Assembly: GCF_017939745.1 (NCBI RefSeq)
Contig: NZ_JAGKQQ010000001.1
Span: 4,030,001 to 4,094,000, forward strand
Direction: 5' to 3'
DNA: 64,000 nucleotides
From: Gemmata palustris
Lineage (GTDB): Bacteria > Planctomycetota > Planctomycetia > Gemmatales > Gemmataceae
Position numbers and translations under genes: made by a program. The notes below the pieces were generated by a model that was not told the DNA's origin, made no database searches, and was given only the letters and a program-made list of their open reading frames with translations. Position 1 is the first letter of the stretch, and each line of letters starts with the position of its first letter. Shown piece after piece: positions 1 through 8,160 of the stretch.

Positions 1-894
1 CGGCAGAAGTTCGTTGACTTGAAGTGGTCCCGCAAGACCGTCAACGCCCGCGTCGAGCGCGTGCGCCGGATGTTCGAGTGGGGCGTCGCCGAAGAGCTAA
101 TTCCCGTGTCCGTGAGTCAGGCACTCAAGACCGTGAAGGGGCTCCGGCAGGGGCGCACCACGGCTCGCGAAACGGAACCGATCAAGCCGGTCCCCGACGC
201 GGTCGTTGACGCGACCCTGCCCCACGTCAACCGGCACGTCGCGGGGCTCATCGAGTTCCAGCGCTTGACCGGGAGCCGGCCGGGTGAAGCGTGTCGGGTA
301 CGCCGGTGCGATATCGACACGACCGGGAACACGTGGCTGTACAAACCCAAGAGGCACAAAACCGCCTGGAAGGGAAAAACGCGAACCATCCCCATTGGCC
401 CCAAAGCTCAAACACTGCTGCGTGAGTTCTTCACCTCAGAACCAACTGACTACCTGTTCTCGCCCGCGCGGGCGGTGGAGGAGTTCCGCGCCAAGCGGAG
501 CGCGAACCGGAAGACGCCTAAGTACCCGAGTGAGGCCACCCGGAAGCACGCCCGGCGCGCTGGTGCGAAACTGATTCGGCCACCGGCCGCGCGCTACAAC
601 CGGCTCGCGTACCTGACGGCAATCACGCGCGGGTGCGACCGGGCGTTCCCGCCCGTGGATGAGCTGGCACGGCGAGAAAAGGAGTCTGCCGCGAAGTGGT
701 GGGCACGACTCGCGAGCGAACAGCGGGTCGCGGTGAAGGAATGGCGGCGCGGGCACCACTGGCACCCGAACCAACTGCGTCACAATTACGCGACCCGGGC
801 GCGAAAGCTGTTCGGACTCGAAGGCGCTCAAGCCGTGCTGGGTCACGCCAAAATAAACACGACCGAGTTGTACGCAGAAAAAACGAACGATTAG
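1..894 (+). CDS. tyrosine recombinase/phage integrase, 5' end outside window
   Basis: Site-specific recombinase that would integrate and excise the mobile element. The frame is open from base 1, so the N-terminus lies to the left. A core-binding helical region (KTVNARVERVRRMFEWGV) is followed by the catalytic domain: first arginine in TGSRPGEACRVR, then HPNQLRH (H-x-x-R box), LGHAKINTT (second His) and the nucleophile in ELYAE close to the C-terminus. All expected catalytic positions appear present, so it is probably active. It sits at one edge of a run of phage-satellite-like genes, and a tRNA fragment near 11.4 kb is the likely partner attachment site. A terminator follows the stop. Confidence 0.93.
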   Translation, partial: RQKFVDLKWSRKTVNARVERVRRMFEWGVAEELIPVSVSQALKTVKGLRQGRTTARETEPIKPVPDAVVDATLPHVNRHVAGLIEFQRLTGSRPGEACRVRRCDIDTTGNTWLYKPKRHKTAWKGKTRTIPIGPKAQTLLREFFTSEPTDYLFSPARAVEEFRAKRSANRKTPKYPSEATRKHARRAGAKLIRPPAARYNRLAYLTAITRGCDRAFPPVDELARREKESAAKWWARLASEQRVAVKEWRRGHHWHPNQLRHNYATRARKLFGLEGAQAVLGHAKINTTELYAEKTND

Positions 895-950
895 CATCCT
901 CGATTGCCGTGCAAATCGGCTAAAATAACAACGCATTATTCACATCATCA

Positions 951-980
951 AGCCCGCGGCTAAACCCGCGGGCTTCATTG
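951..980 (+). terminator. rho-independent terminator after integrase
   Basis: Stem AGCCCGCGG (951-959) pairs with CCGCGGGCT (966-974) over a short A-rich loop and is followed by a T-rich stretch. It sits 57 bases past the integrase stop. Confidence 0.75.
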
Positions 981-991
981 TTTCCATGCCA

Positions 992-1014
992 ACTTTATTC
1001 AAGTTGAACAAAAT
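992..1014. repeat. dispersed 23-bp palindrome, copy A
   Basis: Near-palindrome of the form TTTATTCAA-G-TTGAACAAA in the gap after the integrase. One of five copies in the first 11 kb (others at 2953, 4178, 10091 and 10951). The consensus arms are ATTTTATTCAA and TTGAATAAAAT around one central base. This copy has a few arm mismatches. Confidence 0.75.
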
Positions 1015-1145
1015 CACGGAACACATCAGACGTAATGCAAGTCAACTAAAAAACAACCATGTGACAAAATTAACTACCTCACATTGACACCATGTTGCGA
1101 CAATCTGTACACCACCCATAGGTGGCTATGCACAAAGGGCTTTGA

Positions 1146-1574
1146 GTGGAAAGGCTTGCAATGTTTGAAACATCGGCCGCGGAGTTCCTCGTGACGCTTC
1201 TCGCGGTGATATGGGTTCTGTCTCAGTGCGCGGTGCTGGGTACCGACCAGATGCTGACGGTTTCAATGGTGTGCCGCAATATCCCCGGTTCCCGTGGGGC
1301 GAAGCGGATCAGCCCATCGACGGTCGCAAGATGGATCGCGGAGGGATGCCCGGGACGCGCCGGAGGGCGTATCAAGCTGCGGGCAACTCGTGTCGGTTCG
1401 CGGTGGCTGGTTCGGCCAGAGGATTTGGAGACGTTCTTCTCTCAACTCGCCGAAAGCCCGGACGTGGGAGCGACTGCTCCCGAATCGCAACGAATGAGCA
1501 CTGCGAAGCGCGAACAGCAAGTGAATGCGGCGGATGAGAAGTGTCGCCGCAAACTCGAAAACGTGAAGAGTTGA
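1146..1574 (+). CDS. DUF1580-like helix-turn-helix protein (excisionase-like)
   Basis: Small putative DNA-binding protein of 142 aa. The segment around residues 50-95 (KRISPSTVARWIAEG, then IKLRATRVGSRWLVRPEDLE) has the layout of DUF1580/MerR-like excisionase domains: a helix-turn-helix choosing a row of arguments, followed by a 'GsRwlv..edLe.Ff' strand-helix. Such proteins usually accompany integrases in planctomycete mobile elements and would act as recombination directionality factor or repressor. The first 35 residues are hydrophobic and unlike the family; the ATG at 1251 may be the true start. The ATG at 1161 is preceded by GGAAAGG. A lysine/glutamate-rich tail follows the domain. The family call is from pattern recognition. 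Confidence 0.7.
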   Translation: MERLAMFETSAAEFLVTLLAVIWVLSQCAVLGTDQMLTVSMVCRNIPGSRGAKRISPSTVARWIAEGCPGRAGGRIKLRATRVGSRWLVRPEDLETFFSQLAESPDVGATAPESQRMSTAKREQQVNAADEKCRRKLENVKS

Positions 1575-1612
1575 ATCAACCGGAATGAGGCTAAGAGACG
1601 GATTCACAAACG

Positions 1613-1659
1613 GAGAAACGGGTTGGGTTCCCCGCCAGGAGTGCCCCAACCCGTTTCTC
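1613..1659 (+). terminator. 15-bp perfect hairpin between DUF1580 and Rep genes
   Basis: Arms GAGAAACGGGTTGGG (1613-1627) and CCCAACCCGTTTCTC (1645-1659) are perfectly complementary with a 17-nt loop. The hairpin ends one base before the GGAGG ribosome site of the next gene. It could be a terminator without a T-tract, or an attenuator that hides the ribosome site. Confidence 0.6.
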
Positions 1660-1672
1660 GGAGGTCTAACTC

Positions 1673-2395
1673 GTGGATATTATAACCGACAACTCAAACA
1701 ACAGCAAGGCTAGTAAGGCAGAGGACATCGCGGATGTTGCCTCCACCAGTCTTAAGAGTGCGCTATTACCCAGTCTTAAGAGTGCGCTATTACGACACGA
1801 CGAGCGCGACGCGGAGAAATGCGGGTCGCCACACATCGCGAACGGTCCACACGGCTCATGGTGGGCGCCGTGTGGTCGCCCGAAGTGCTGCCGCCAATGC
1901 CGCGACGTGTTTGCCCGGCGCATGACCCAATGCTTTTGGGTGTCGTTTAGAGAGCTACCGCCCGACTTCCACGCGGTCTTACACCCGAAGCCCGAAACGA
2001 TCGACCGATTCAAGGACAACGTGACGAAGTTCACGCGGACCGTGGTTCGCGTCGCGAAATTGGAGTGGGCCAGAGTGTTCGAGTGGGTGCGCGGTGTGAT
2101 TCACGCGCACCTGCTGCTCCGAGGGCGATTGACGCGCGATCAACTCAAGCGGTTGCGGAACGTGCGGGGATTGCGCGTCACATGTGCTCGCGTTCGCAAC
2201 GTTCAGGGAATGGCCGCCTACTTCTGGAAGCACACGAGCCGTCCCCAGAAGAAAGCGGAACTCGCTCCGACCTCGAACCGCGGCCGACTCTATTCCGTCT
2301 CGCGCCGCTTCCTGACTCAAAAGTTCGCGGAGCTACGAAAGCAGGTCCGTGCCGAACGTGCTGCACGACTCGAAGGGCAGGTGCGCCATGTCTGA
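1673..2395 (+). CDS. putative HUH-type rolling-circle replication initiator
   Basis: Protein of 240 aa that probably nicks an origin to start replication of the mobile element. An N-terminal cysteine cluster (CGRPKCCRQC, residues ~67-76) suggests a zinc site. H144-x-H146 in GVIHAHLLLRG matches the metal-binding HUH motif. Y183-x-x-K186 in AAYFWKH matches the catalytic Y-x-x-K motif, spaced as in Rep proteins. The C-terminus is basic and helical. GGAGG lies at the right distance before the ATG, and the stop overlaps the ParB-like gene by 8 bases, so the two are translationally coupled. A 24-base tandem duplication sits near the N-terminus. A relaxase-like role is the main alternative. Confidence 0.65.
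   Translation: MDIITDNSNNSKASKAEDIADVASTSLKSALLPSLKSALLRHDERDAEKCGSPHIANGPHGSWWAPCGRPKCCRQCRDVFARRMTQCFWVSFRELPPDFHAVLHPKPETIDRFKDNVTKFTRTVVRVAKLEWARVFEWVRGVIHAHLLLRGRLTRDQLKRLRNVRGLRVTCARVRNVQGMAAYFWKHTSRPQKKAELAPTSNRGRLYSVSRRFLTQKFAELRKQVRAERAARLEGQVRHV
1747..1794 (+). repeat. 24-bp tandem duplication within Rep gene
   Basis: Two copies, at 1747-1770 and 1771-1794, differ only at the last base. They encode SLKSALLP and SLKSALLR. The period is eight codons, so the frame is kept; it looks like a recent slippage duplication. Confidence 0.9.
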
Positions 2396-3257
2396 GCAGG
2401 CCGCAAGTATCTCTGCCCCGGTCGTGAAGACCATTACGTTCAACGGCAAATTGTACTTCGCCCCGTTCGCCGATCTGCTACCGCCGCTGACCGAGTGCGA
2501 ACGTGACGAACTACAGGCCGACATCGAAACCCGGGGCGTTTTGGTGCCCGTGATCGTAACCCCCGAAGACGAGGTAATCGACGGACACAACCGTGCCGAA
2601 ATCGCGGACCGGCTGAGCAAGGCGGTTCCGATCGAGGTGAAGAACTTCGGCAGTGCCGCGGAGAAGAGAACGGCCGCACTGTACCTCAACCTCCACCGAC
2701 GGCACGTGAGTGCTGACGAGAAACGCAGGTTGATCCGCGAGGAGCTTTTGGTCAACGCGGGAGCTTCGGACCGGAGCATTGGCGCCAAGGTCGGGGCGGA
2801 CAACAAGACCGTGGCGAAAGAGCGGAGCGAACTGGAACGGCGTGAGGAGATTCCTCACGTCGAAAAGCGAACCGATACGATCGGCCGCAGCCAACCCGCA
2901 AGCAAGAAACTGCCGATAGCGAGCGAGGGCACGCCAACCAATGCCAGGGACGATTTTATTCAAGTTGAACAAAAGCCGCCCCCGGCGACCCGTGATCGCC
3001 ACGCTGCGAAATCGCCCCAGCCCCCATCAACTCCCGCGGCCCCGACCCACACGGAGGCGCTTGGTCCGAAGTTTAAGAAGTGCCTGACCGAATTGCGGAA
3101 ACTCCTAGGGGAACTCGAATCCGAGAAGGGTCAAGCACCCGTTCAAGATGCTGCGGAGAAAAACAAAGTCCCTGTGTGGGTGGGTGACAAGGGGCTGCGT
3201 TGGGAGTGGCTCGACGGTGTGGAGAACACGCTTACGGAACTGAGGGTGAAGCTGTGA
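2388..3257 (+). CDS. ParB/Srx-like nuclease-domain protein
   Basis: Protein of 289 aa with an N-terminal ParB-like domain: FADLLPPLTECERDELQADI, then VIVTPEDEVIDGHNRAEIA, where DGHNR is the ParB box. A helix-turn-helix-like segment (SDRSIGAKVGADNKTVAKER) follows at ~125-145. A low-complexity proline/alanine linker leads to a C-terminal helical part with a WVGDKGLRWEWLDG motif. It may be a partition or copy-control protein, or a replication-associated regulator of the element. The ATG at 2388 is chosen because it follows GGGCAG and gives a short overlap with the Rep gene. Palindrome copy B lies inside the linker and is translated as FIQVEQ, so the repeat has been tolerated in the coding sequence. 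Confidence 0.8.
   Translation: MSEQAASISAPVVKTITFNGKLYFAPFADLLPPLTECERDELQADIETRGVLVPVIVTPEDEVIDGHNRAEIADRLSKAVPIEVKNFGSAAEKRTAALYLNLHRRHVSADEKRRLIREELLVNAGASDRSIGAKVGADNKTVAKERSELERREEIPHVEKRTDTIGRSQPASKKLPIASEGTPTNARDDFIQVEQKPPPATRDRHAAKSPQPPSTPAAPTHTEALGPKFKKCLTELRKLLGELESEKGQAPVQDAAEKNKVPVWVGDKGLRWEWLDGVENTLTELRVKL
2953..2975. repeat. dispersed 23-bp palindrome, copy B (inside ParB-like CDS)
   Basis: Form ATTTTATTCAA-G-TTGAACAAAAG, with the arms matching except for two bases. It falls in the low-complexity linker of the ParB-like protein, which suggests insertion into a tolerant site. Confidence 0.8.
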
Positions 3258-3502
3258 CACTCGCCGAACTCCACGATTGGACGGTGGAATGCCAGGACGC
3301 ACCTGACACCCGGCTTCGACAGGTGGCCGCAGAAGTGTTGCGACTCCTCCGTGAGCGTCCGGACCTTGTAACCACCGAGTACCAGACGCTCCGCGAAGAC
3401 CTTCGACGCCTCCGATACGACAACGCCTCACTGTTGAAGGAAGTGGCCAGGCTCCGCGGGTTGGTGAACGCCCAGAACCCGGCGCCGTGGGAGCGCGAGT
3501 AG
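3254..3502 (+). CDS. small coiled-coil protein, function unknown
   Basis: Protein of 82 aa starting with GTG at 3254, which overlaps the TGA of the ParB-like gene (GTGA), so translation is coupled. It is almost entirely helical, with leucine heptads in AAEVLRLLRERPDLV and LREDLRRLRYDNASLLKEVARLRGLV, which suggests a dimeric coiled coil. No enzymatic motif is visible. Its position between the ParB-like protein and the small terminase suggests a regulatory or accessory role in the element. The upstream in-frame ATG at 3200 would run 54 bases into the previous gene and is less likely. Confidence 0.6.
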   Translation: MTLAELHDWTVECQDAPDTRLRQVAAEVLRLLRERPDLVTTEYQTLREDLRRLRYDNASLLKEVARLRGLVNAQNPAPWERE

Positions 3503-3642
3503 CTGTGCGGGGCACCGGGTAAGGGGGTTTTCGAGATCGGGGATCAAGGCCGGAGACCGTCCCGCCCCCGTCGCAGACAGTTGACCAGCGGACAAGTGTT
3601 TTTTGTGACCGAAACCAGTTCTTACCAATGAAAGGATTGACC

Positions 3643-4173
3643 ATGAGAGGCGGAAATAATCGCATACCACCTTCAGAACACCTCGCGCGGGGAACGTACC
3701 GCGCCAACCGGCACAGCAAACTGCCGAACGACTCGATCACGAACCCGCCGCTCGCATCCGACCCGCCCGCGGAACTGACCGACCGAGGGCGTGCGGTCTG
3801 GGAGGACTTGTACCCCATCGTGACCTCGCTCGGCATCGTCACCGAAGCCGAGCGGCACACCTTCGCGATGTTCTGCCTCTACCAGGGATACCACATCGAG
3901 GCGGCCGAACACGTGAAGTTAGAGGGGATGTTTAAGAAGCCCAAGCGGGGCGAGAGTGCGGAGGGCGTGCAATACAGCAGGTGGTATAGGCTGATGAACG
4001 ATTCCGCAGTGATGTCTATTAAGCTCGCGTCCTGTCTCGGGCTGACGCCAACAGACCGGCACCGCGTCGCCCGGGTCAATCGCGCCACGGAGCAACTCTC
4101 CGAGCCGCACGCGCGCCCGCTCACCGATCTGGACCGACTCCTTCCCTTCGGGCCGCCGAAGGACGGGGCGTAA
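3643..4173 (+). CDS. phage terminase small subunit, P27 family
   Basis: DNA-packaging recognition subunit of 176 aa. Typical P27-family features are an N-terminal 'ppseHLarGTyRanRH' segment, PPAELTDRGRAVWEDLYPIVTSLGIVTEAERHTFAMFC, and a C-terminal LGLTPTDRHRVARV repeat region. The ATG at 3643 is preceded by AAAGGA; an ATG at 3628 is upstream without a clear ribosome site. No large terminase, portal or capsid gene follows. That is the arrangement seen in phage satellites, which supply their own small subunit to redirect a helper phage's packaging motor. The satellite reading is inference; a decayed prophage is the alternative. Confidence 0.88.
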   Translation: MRGGNNRIPPSEHLARGTYRANRHSKLPNDSITNPPLASDPPAELTDRGRAVWEDLYPIVTSLGIVTEAERHTFAMFCLYQGYHIEAAEHVKLEGMFKKPKRGESAEGVQYSRWYRLMNDSAVMSIKLASCLGLTPTDRHRVARVNRATEQLSEPHARPLTDLDRLLPFGPPKDGA

Positions 4174-4177
4174 GGCG

Positions 4178-4200
4178 ATTTTGTTCAAGTTGAATAAATG
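4178..4200. repeat. dispersed 23-bp palindrome, copy C
   Basis: Form ATTTTGTTCAA-G-TTGAATAAATG, lying just after the small terminase stop and before the next gene. Confidence 0.75.
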
Positions 4201-4292
4201 CCCCCGCCTCTGGTCTTTTCTGGGGGCGGTTTTCTCTCTTCTTTCTTTCGGGGCGGTTTGAAACAACACCCGCCCTCTTCACGGAGATTCCC

Positions 4293-4949
4293 ATGTCATG
4301 GCTACGAAGCAACGGTGAAAACCCATCAAATCCCGTCCCGCCCCAGCTACCAAAGCTGACGGACGATCTGGGATACAAGACTGTACTGGACCGCCGCGAC
4401 AAGGTGGCCGCGGAACACAGAGCCGTCCGGGGCGACCGGGACGATGTCGAAAAGTCGCTCGTCACATTCGGGGACACGCGCCCGCTCTCGGACGTTCAGA
4501 TCGAGGCAATGCGGATCACGTCGGACGGTGCGAGTGCTGAACAGCAGGAACACAGGAGACTGGCCGAACGCGGCCGCGAACTCGCGCACCAGGAAGAGGT
4601 ACTCGCCACGGCACTCGGGATGATGGAAGAGAAGCTGAGGGGGGAGTGCAGTCGAGCGCGGGCGAAGTTGTCCCTGGAGGTGTTCGAGAAGAGTTATCGC
4701 CCGGCGGTTCGTAACGCGGCAAAAGCGTTACTCTCCGCGGTCCGTGAAATGCTCGATCTGCGGAAGTTTCAAGGCGAGATTCGCGCGGCCGATTTGCTCG
4801 ACGGACCGAATACCCTGATGCCCCTCCCGCTCTACGAACTCGACGGGCGACTCGATCCGCTGAAGTTGATCCCCGCTCTCGAAGAGCAGGAATTTATCAC
4901 CGCAGAGGAAGCGCGGGCACTTCGCACCGAGTTCGCAACGAACGGGTAA
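4293..4949 (+). CDS. hypothetical coiled-coil protein of the mobile element
   Basis: Protein of 218 aa that I do not recognise. Residues ~28-130 are charged and helical with heptad character (DKVAAEHRAVRGDRDDVEKSL; LAERGRELAHQEEVLATALGMMEEKLRGE), so a long coiled coil is likely. The C-terminus carries a compact segment (LPLYELDGRLDPLKLIPALEEQEFITAEEARALRTEF) resembling a small helical domain. There is no signal peptide or membrane segment. Its place after the small terminase would fit a head, scaffold or regulatory protein of phage type, but nothing shows this directly. Confidence 0.6.
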   Translation: MSWLRSNGENPSNPVPPQLPKLTDDLGYKTVLDRRDKVAAEHRAVRGDRDDVEKSLVTFGDTRPLSDVQIEAMRITSDGASAEQQEHRRLAERGRELAHQEEVLATALGMMEEKLRGECSRARAKLSLEVFEKSYRPAVRNAAKALLSAVREMLDLRKFQGEIRAADLLDGPNTLMPLPLYELDGRLDPLKLIPALEEQEFITAEEARALRTEFATNG

Positions 4950-5016
4950 CGCTCCCTGTTCGGGGGCGCGTCACTAAGTCGGCGCGCCTCTTCACCCTTC
5001 CTACGTGAGAACTCCT

Positions 5017-5240
5017 ATGAGGAACGAGTACGCCAGCCAGTCGGCGAGTGATTTAAACGGAAGCCAGTTCGACGGCAACTGGTCCGCAGAGGCACTGGAA
5101 CGGCGCAAACACATCCAGTTGTGGCACGCTCGTGGCCGGGCACACGACGCTCACGACGAAGAGATCGAGCGGAAGATGCGGGCCGGGGAACTCGTGAACC
5201 GCACGCAGGGGTACGTGAAGCCGGGTGCAACTCGCCCTAC
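5017..5240 (+). pseudogene. 5' part of a gene split by the IS630 element
   Basis: The open frame from ATG 5017 (or 5005) runs about 75 codons (EALERRKHIQLWHARGRAHD ... TQGYVKPGATRPT) and then enters the IS at 5241. Removing the insertion with one copy of the flanking CTAC joins it in frame to the reading frame that resumes at 8161 and runs to 8591. That gives one protein of about 218 aa with an HEASH metal-binding motif in its second half. The N-terminal part has no motif I recognise. In-frame joining has a one-in-three chance of being accidental, so two separate genes remain possible. Confidence 0.6.
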
Positions 5241-5248
5241 TGGTCCGT

Positions 5249-5962
5249 CTATCGCTCGATGTCGGGTATGGGGTAGAGGGCCTTGAGCTTCACGCGGGCA
5301 TCGGCGGTGGTGAACTGCCACCGGGTGCCCGCCTTCGCGGCATTGCGAGCCGCGGCCCACGCGCCCAGGGCCGTTTCCATCTCGGTTTTTGTCTCGAATC
5401 GCCGCTTCCCCAGGCACTGGCGCGACAGCACGCTGAGTTCCATTTCGGCCACGTTCAACCAGCTCCCGTTCACCGGCGTCTGCACCACGCGCAACCGGCG
5501 CCGCAAGCGCCCCGCGGTCTCGGCGTCAAACGCCTTGTACAAGTTGGCGATGTTGTGCGTGTTCAGGTTGTCACAAACCAGCGTCACCAGTTCCGCCTCG
5601 GGGTAATCGACGTCCAATAGGCACCGGACCTCCTCGGCCCAATCGCAACCCGTGCGGCTGTCGCGGCACCCGACCCGGCGCCACCCGTCGAGGGGGTTGT
5701 AAAACATGAACAGTGAACAGGTTCCGTGGCGCGCGTACTTGTCATCGACGCGCCGCGCCCGGCCGGGCGCAAGTGGAAGTGGGTCGAACACGTCACTGAG
5801 CAGCTGCCGCGCCGCTTCATCCATGCCGATCAACGGGTGCTTCGCGTCGTATCGGGCTTGGTAGACATCGAGGACGTTTTCCATCGCGGCGACGAACCGG
5901 GGCCGGTCCCCCCGACGCGATGCAGAAGCGCTCGACCTTCCAGGGCTGGAGCTCATTTTTTT
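5249..5962 (-). pseudogene. IS630 transposase, C-terminal part (DDE domain)
   Basis: Carries the catalytic core of an IS630/Tc1-type DDE transposase: D in IGMDEAAR, D in LVCDNLNTH, and E in WLNVAEMELSVLSRQCL. The frame just after the insertion point reads KNELQPWKVERFCIA, the family's usual lead-in. After a run of six G (minus strand; C run near 5909-5914) the reading continues in another frame as PRFVAAMENVLD, so one base is extra relative to an intact gene. The stop codon overlaps the terminal inverted repeat (PDIER then TAG). Split from its N-terminus and frameshifted, it is not functional as one protein unless recoding occurs. Confidence 0.85.
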
Positions 5963-7637
5963 CTATGCCGGCAAGCCTGACTGGTGGTGCAGAAGGCGTT
6001 GAGTGATGATGGGTTGCGCCTCCACGGAGTGTTCGTATGGCCCGTCGCACCTGTCGTCCCGCGCCAACCGCCGAGCAAACGCTGACCCCGGTCGCCACCG
6101 CGTGTGTGGCGTGCGGGCATCACCTGTACCTCGACTACTCCAACTTCCGCACCGTCACCACGCTGGCCGGCGTCGCCCGGTACACACTGCGCATCGGCCG
6201 CTGCCGTCACCGCCCGTGTGACCTGTATTCGGTCCCGTTCCGACCCGAGGCCGAAGGCCGAATCGCCCTCCCGCACCACGAGTTCGGGCTCGACGTCGTC
6301 GCGTACGCCGGCAACCGCCGGTACACCGCGCACCGGACCGCGCCCGAGATCCACGCCGAACTCGTTGCCCGCGGTGTGGCCCTGTCAGTTCGCACGGTCA
6401 CCAACCTGCTCCACCGGTTCGACGAGCTGCGCACCTTGGGTGCCACCAACCCGGACCGGATGCGCCCGGCGTTCGAGAAGCAGGGGCGGGTATTACTCGC
6501 GCTCGACGGGCTCCAGCCGGACGTCGGGCACGAGGTGCTGTGGGTGATCCGCGACGTGCTCAGCGGGCGTGTGGTCCTGGCCAAGTCGCTGCTGTCGGCG
6601 TGCCGGGCGGATCTGGCCGCCTTGCTGGCCCAGGCCGCCGAAGCCGTCGGGGTGCCGATCGCCGGGGTCGTGTCCGACGGGCAGCACTCGATCCGCAACG
6701 CGGTGGCCCAAGCGCTGCCCGGAGTGCCGCACCAGTTGTGCCAGTTCCACTACCTGCGGGAGGCGGCCGGGCCGGTTTACGAGGCCGACCGGCACGCCAA
6801 GAAGGAGCTCAAGAAGCGCGTCCGCGGGGTGCGCGAGGTCGAGCGTCGAGTCGAGGACCGGAGCGATGCGGAGGCGGAGGTCGTGCGCGGGTACTGTTCC
6901 GCGGTCCGCAGCGCGCTGACCGACGACGGGCGTCCGCCGCTGGACTCGGCCGGGCTGCGGCTGCGCGGGCGGCTCGACGCGGTGGCGGGGAGCCTGAAGA
7001 AGCTGGGCGCGGGGAAAAAGGGGCGGGCCGGGAGCTGACCCGGTTGCACGGAATGATCACACGCGGGCTCGAAGGGACGGCGGCACTGTTCGCGCCGGTG
7101 AAGGAGCTGTTCGATCGGGTGTACCGGGTCGCCCACGAGCTCTCGAACTACGACGGCCGGACCGGGGCCGGGGTCCGCGCCCGGTGGGACGAACGGGTCC
7201 GGGAGATGGACGCGATGAGCCGACAGCGCCCCGACCTGTCCGAGCCGCTGGATCACTTCGTGAAGGTGAGCCGCAGTTACGAGCCGGGCTTGTTCCACAC
7301 CTACGACGTGGGGGACCTGCCGCGGACCAACAACGACCTGGAGCAACTGTTCGGGAGCCACCGGCACCACGAGCGGCGGTGCAGCGGTCGGAAAGTGGCG
7401 TCGCCGGGGCTGGTCGTGCGCGGGAGCGTGCGGCTGGTGGCCGGGCTGATGACGCGGCTGGGCGAGGCGACGGCCGAGGAGTTGGCACCGACGTCGGTGC
7501 TCGCCTGGCGCGAGTTGCGAGAGGAGCTCGGGTTTCGTGAAGCGGCCCGGACCCAACAGCGGCAGTTCCGACGCGATCCCGCCAGCTACCTCAAAAGCCT
7601 GGAAAACCTGGCCCGCCAGTCAGGCTTGCCGGCATAG
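5963..7637 (+). mobile_element. second insertion sequence nested inside the IS630 transposase
   Basis: Perfect 22-bp terminal inverted repeats, CTATGCCGGCAAGCCTGACTGG split as 5963-5984 and 7616-7637. The element is 1675 bp with one gene on the plus strand whose TAG stop lies in the right repeat. It inserted in a poly-A stretch (minus strand) that originally encoded the Lys-Lys-Asn of the IS630 transposase, so the target duplication cannot be delimited. The family was not assigned from memory with certainty. Confidence 0.88.
6037..7637 (+). CDS. DDE transposase with internal -1 frameshift
   Basis: The N-terminal frame (6037-7038) has a zinc-binding segment (CVACGHH ... CRHRPC), then a DDE-type core: D in LALDGLQPDVGH, D in VVSDGQHS, and a typical LPGVPHQLCQFHYLREA helix. 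A TGA at 7036-7038 ends this frame. The C-terminal half continues in the -1 frame (GRELTRLHGMITRGLEG ... RTNNDLEQLFGSHRHHERR, the probable catalytic E) to a TAG in the inverted repeat. The switch occurs at GGG AAA AAG GGG near 7009-7020, a site suited to -1 ribosomal slippage on A-AAA-AAG-like sequence. It may be programmed frameshifting, common in ISs, or a disabling mutation. Confidence 0.75.
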
Positions 7638-8088
7638 CTTTTTTCAGGCACGTGCGCACGGTCTCGGGGCACACGTGTGTCACCACCTGGAGTCGGACCA
7701 ATTCGTCGCAGAGCAGTTGTAGGGTCCAGCGCTCGCGCCCGGTCGGTGGGTCGCTACAACAGAGCGTGACCAGGTGGGCCTCGGCCTGGCCGTCGAGAAC
7801 CTGGGGCACGCCGGCATCGCGTCGCGTCGCGCGGGTCAACGTGCGGTCCATCCCACCCTGGACGAATTTCTTGCGGATGCGCTCGAGTTGCCGGACCGAA
7901 ACCTGGACCTGGGCGGCGATGTACGCATCCGTGCGTTGCCCCTCGGGATGGGCTTCGTCGGCCAAGAGAAGGATCGTGGCCCAGCGCTTCCGGGCCACAC
8001 CGATCGAGCTTTGGCGCGTCACGCGCTCGAGTTCGGCCCGCTGATCGTCCGAGAGGACGACCTTGTGCTTCGGCGTGGACCTCGGCAT
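7638..8088 (-). pseudogene. IS630 transposase, N-terminal part (HTH domains)
   Basis: Begins at ATG 8088 (MPRSTPKHKVVLSDDQRAEL) and carries the two helix-turn-helix units typical of IS630 transposases (DAYIAAQVQVSVRQLERIRK; WTLQLLCDELVRLQVVTHVC PETVRTCLKK). It runs into the inner IS at VRTCLKK. The continuation KNELQPW lies at 5930-5962 on the same strand, so the two parts are one interrupted gene. Confidence 0.88.
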
Positions 8089-8160
8089 CCTTGCCTCCGG
8101 GTGGGGGATTCATCAGGCCACAGCCTACCCCATACCCGACATCGAGCGATAGACAGACCA

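Larger units (their letters stand above)
5241..8160 (-). mobile_element. IS630-family insertion sequence, itself interrupted
   Basis: The terminal inverted repeats agree at 35 of 36 positions: left end from 5241 (TGGTCCGTCTATCGCTCG...) and right end finishing at 8160. The inner 30 bp (5247-5276 and 8125-8154) match perfectly. Both sides are flanked by CTAC (5237-5240 and 8161-8164), consistent with a duplication centred on TA. Without the inner 1675-bp element it is about 1.24 kb, a normal IS630 size. Its transposase runs on the minus strand and is split by the inner IS; it also carries a one-base frameshift in a G6 run. Confidence 0.9.
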
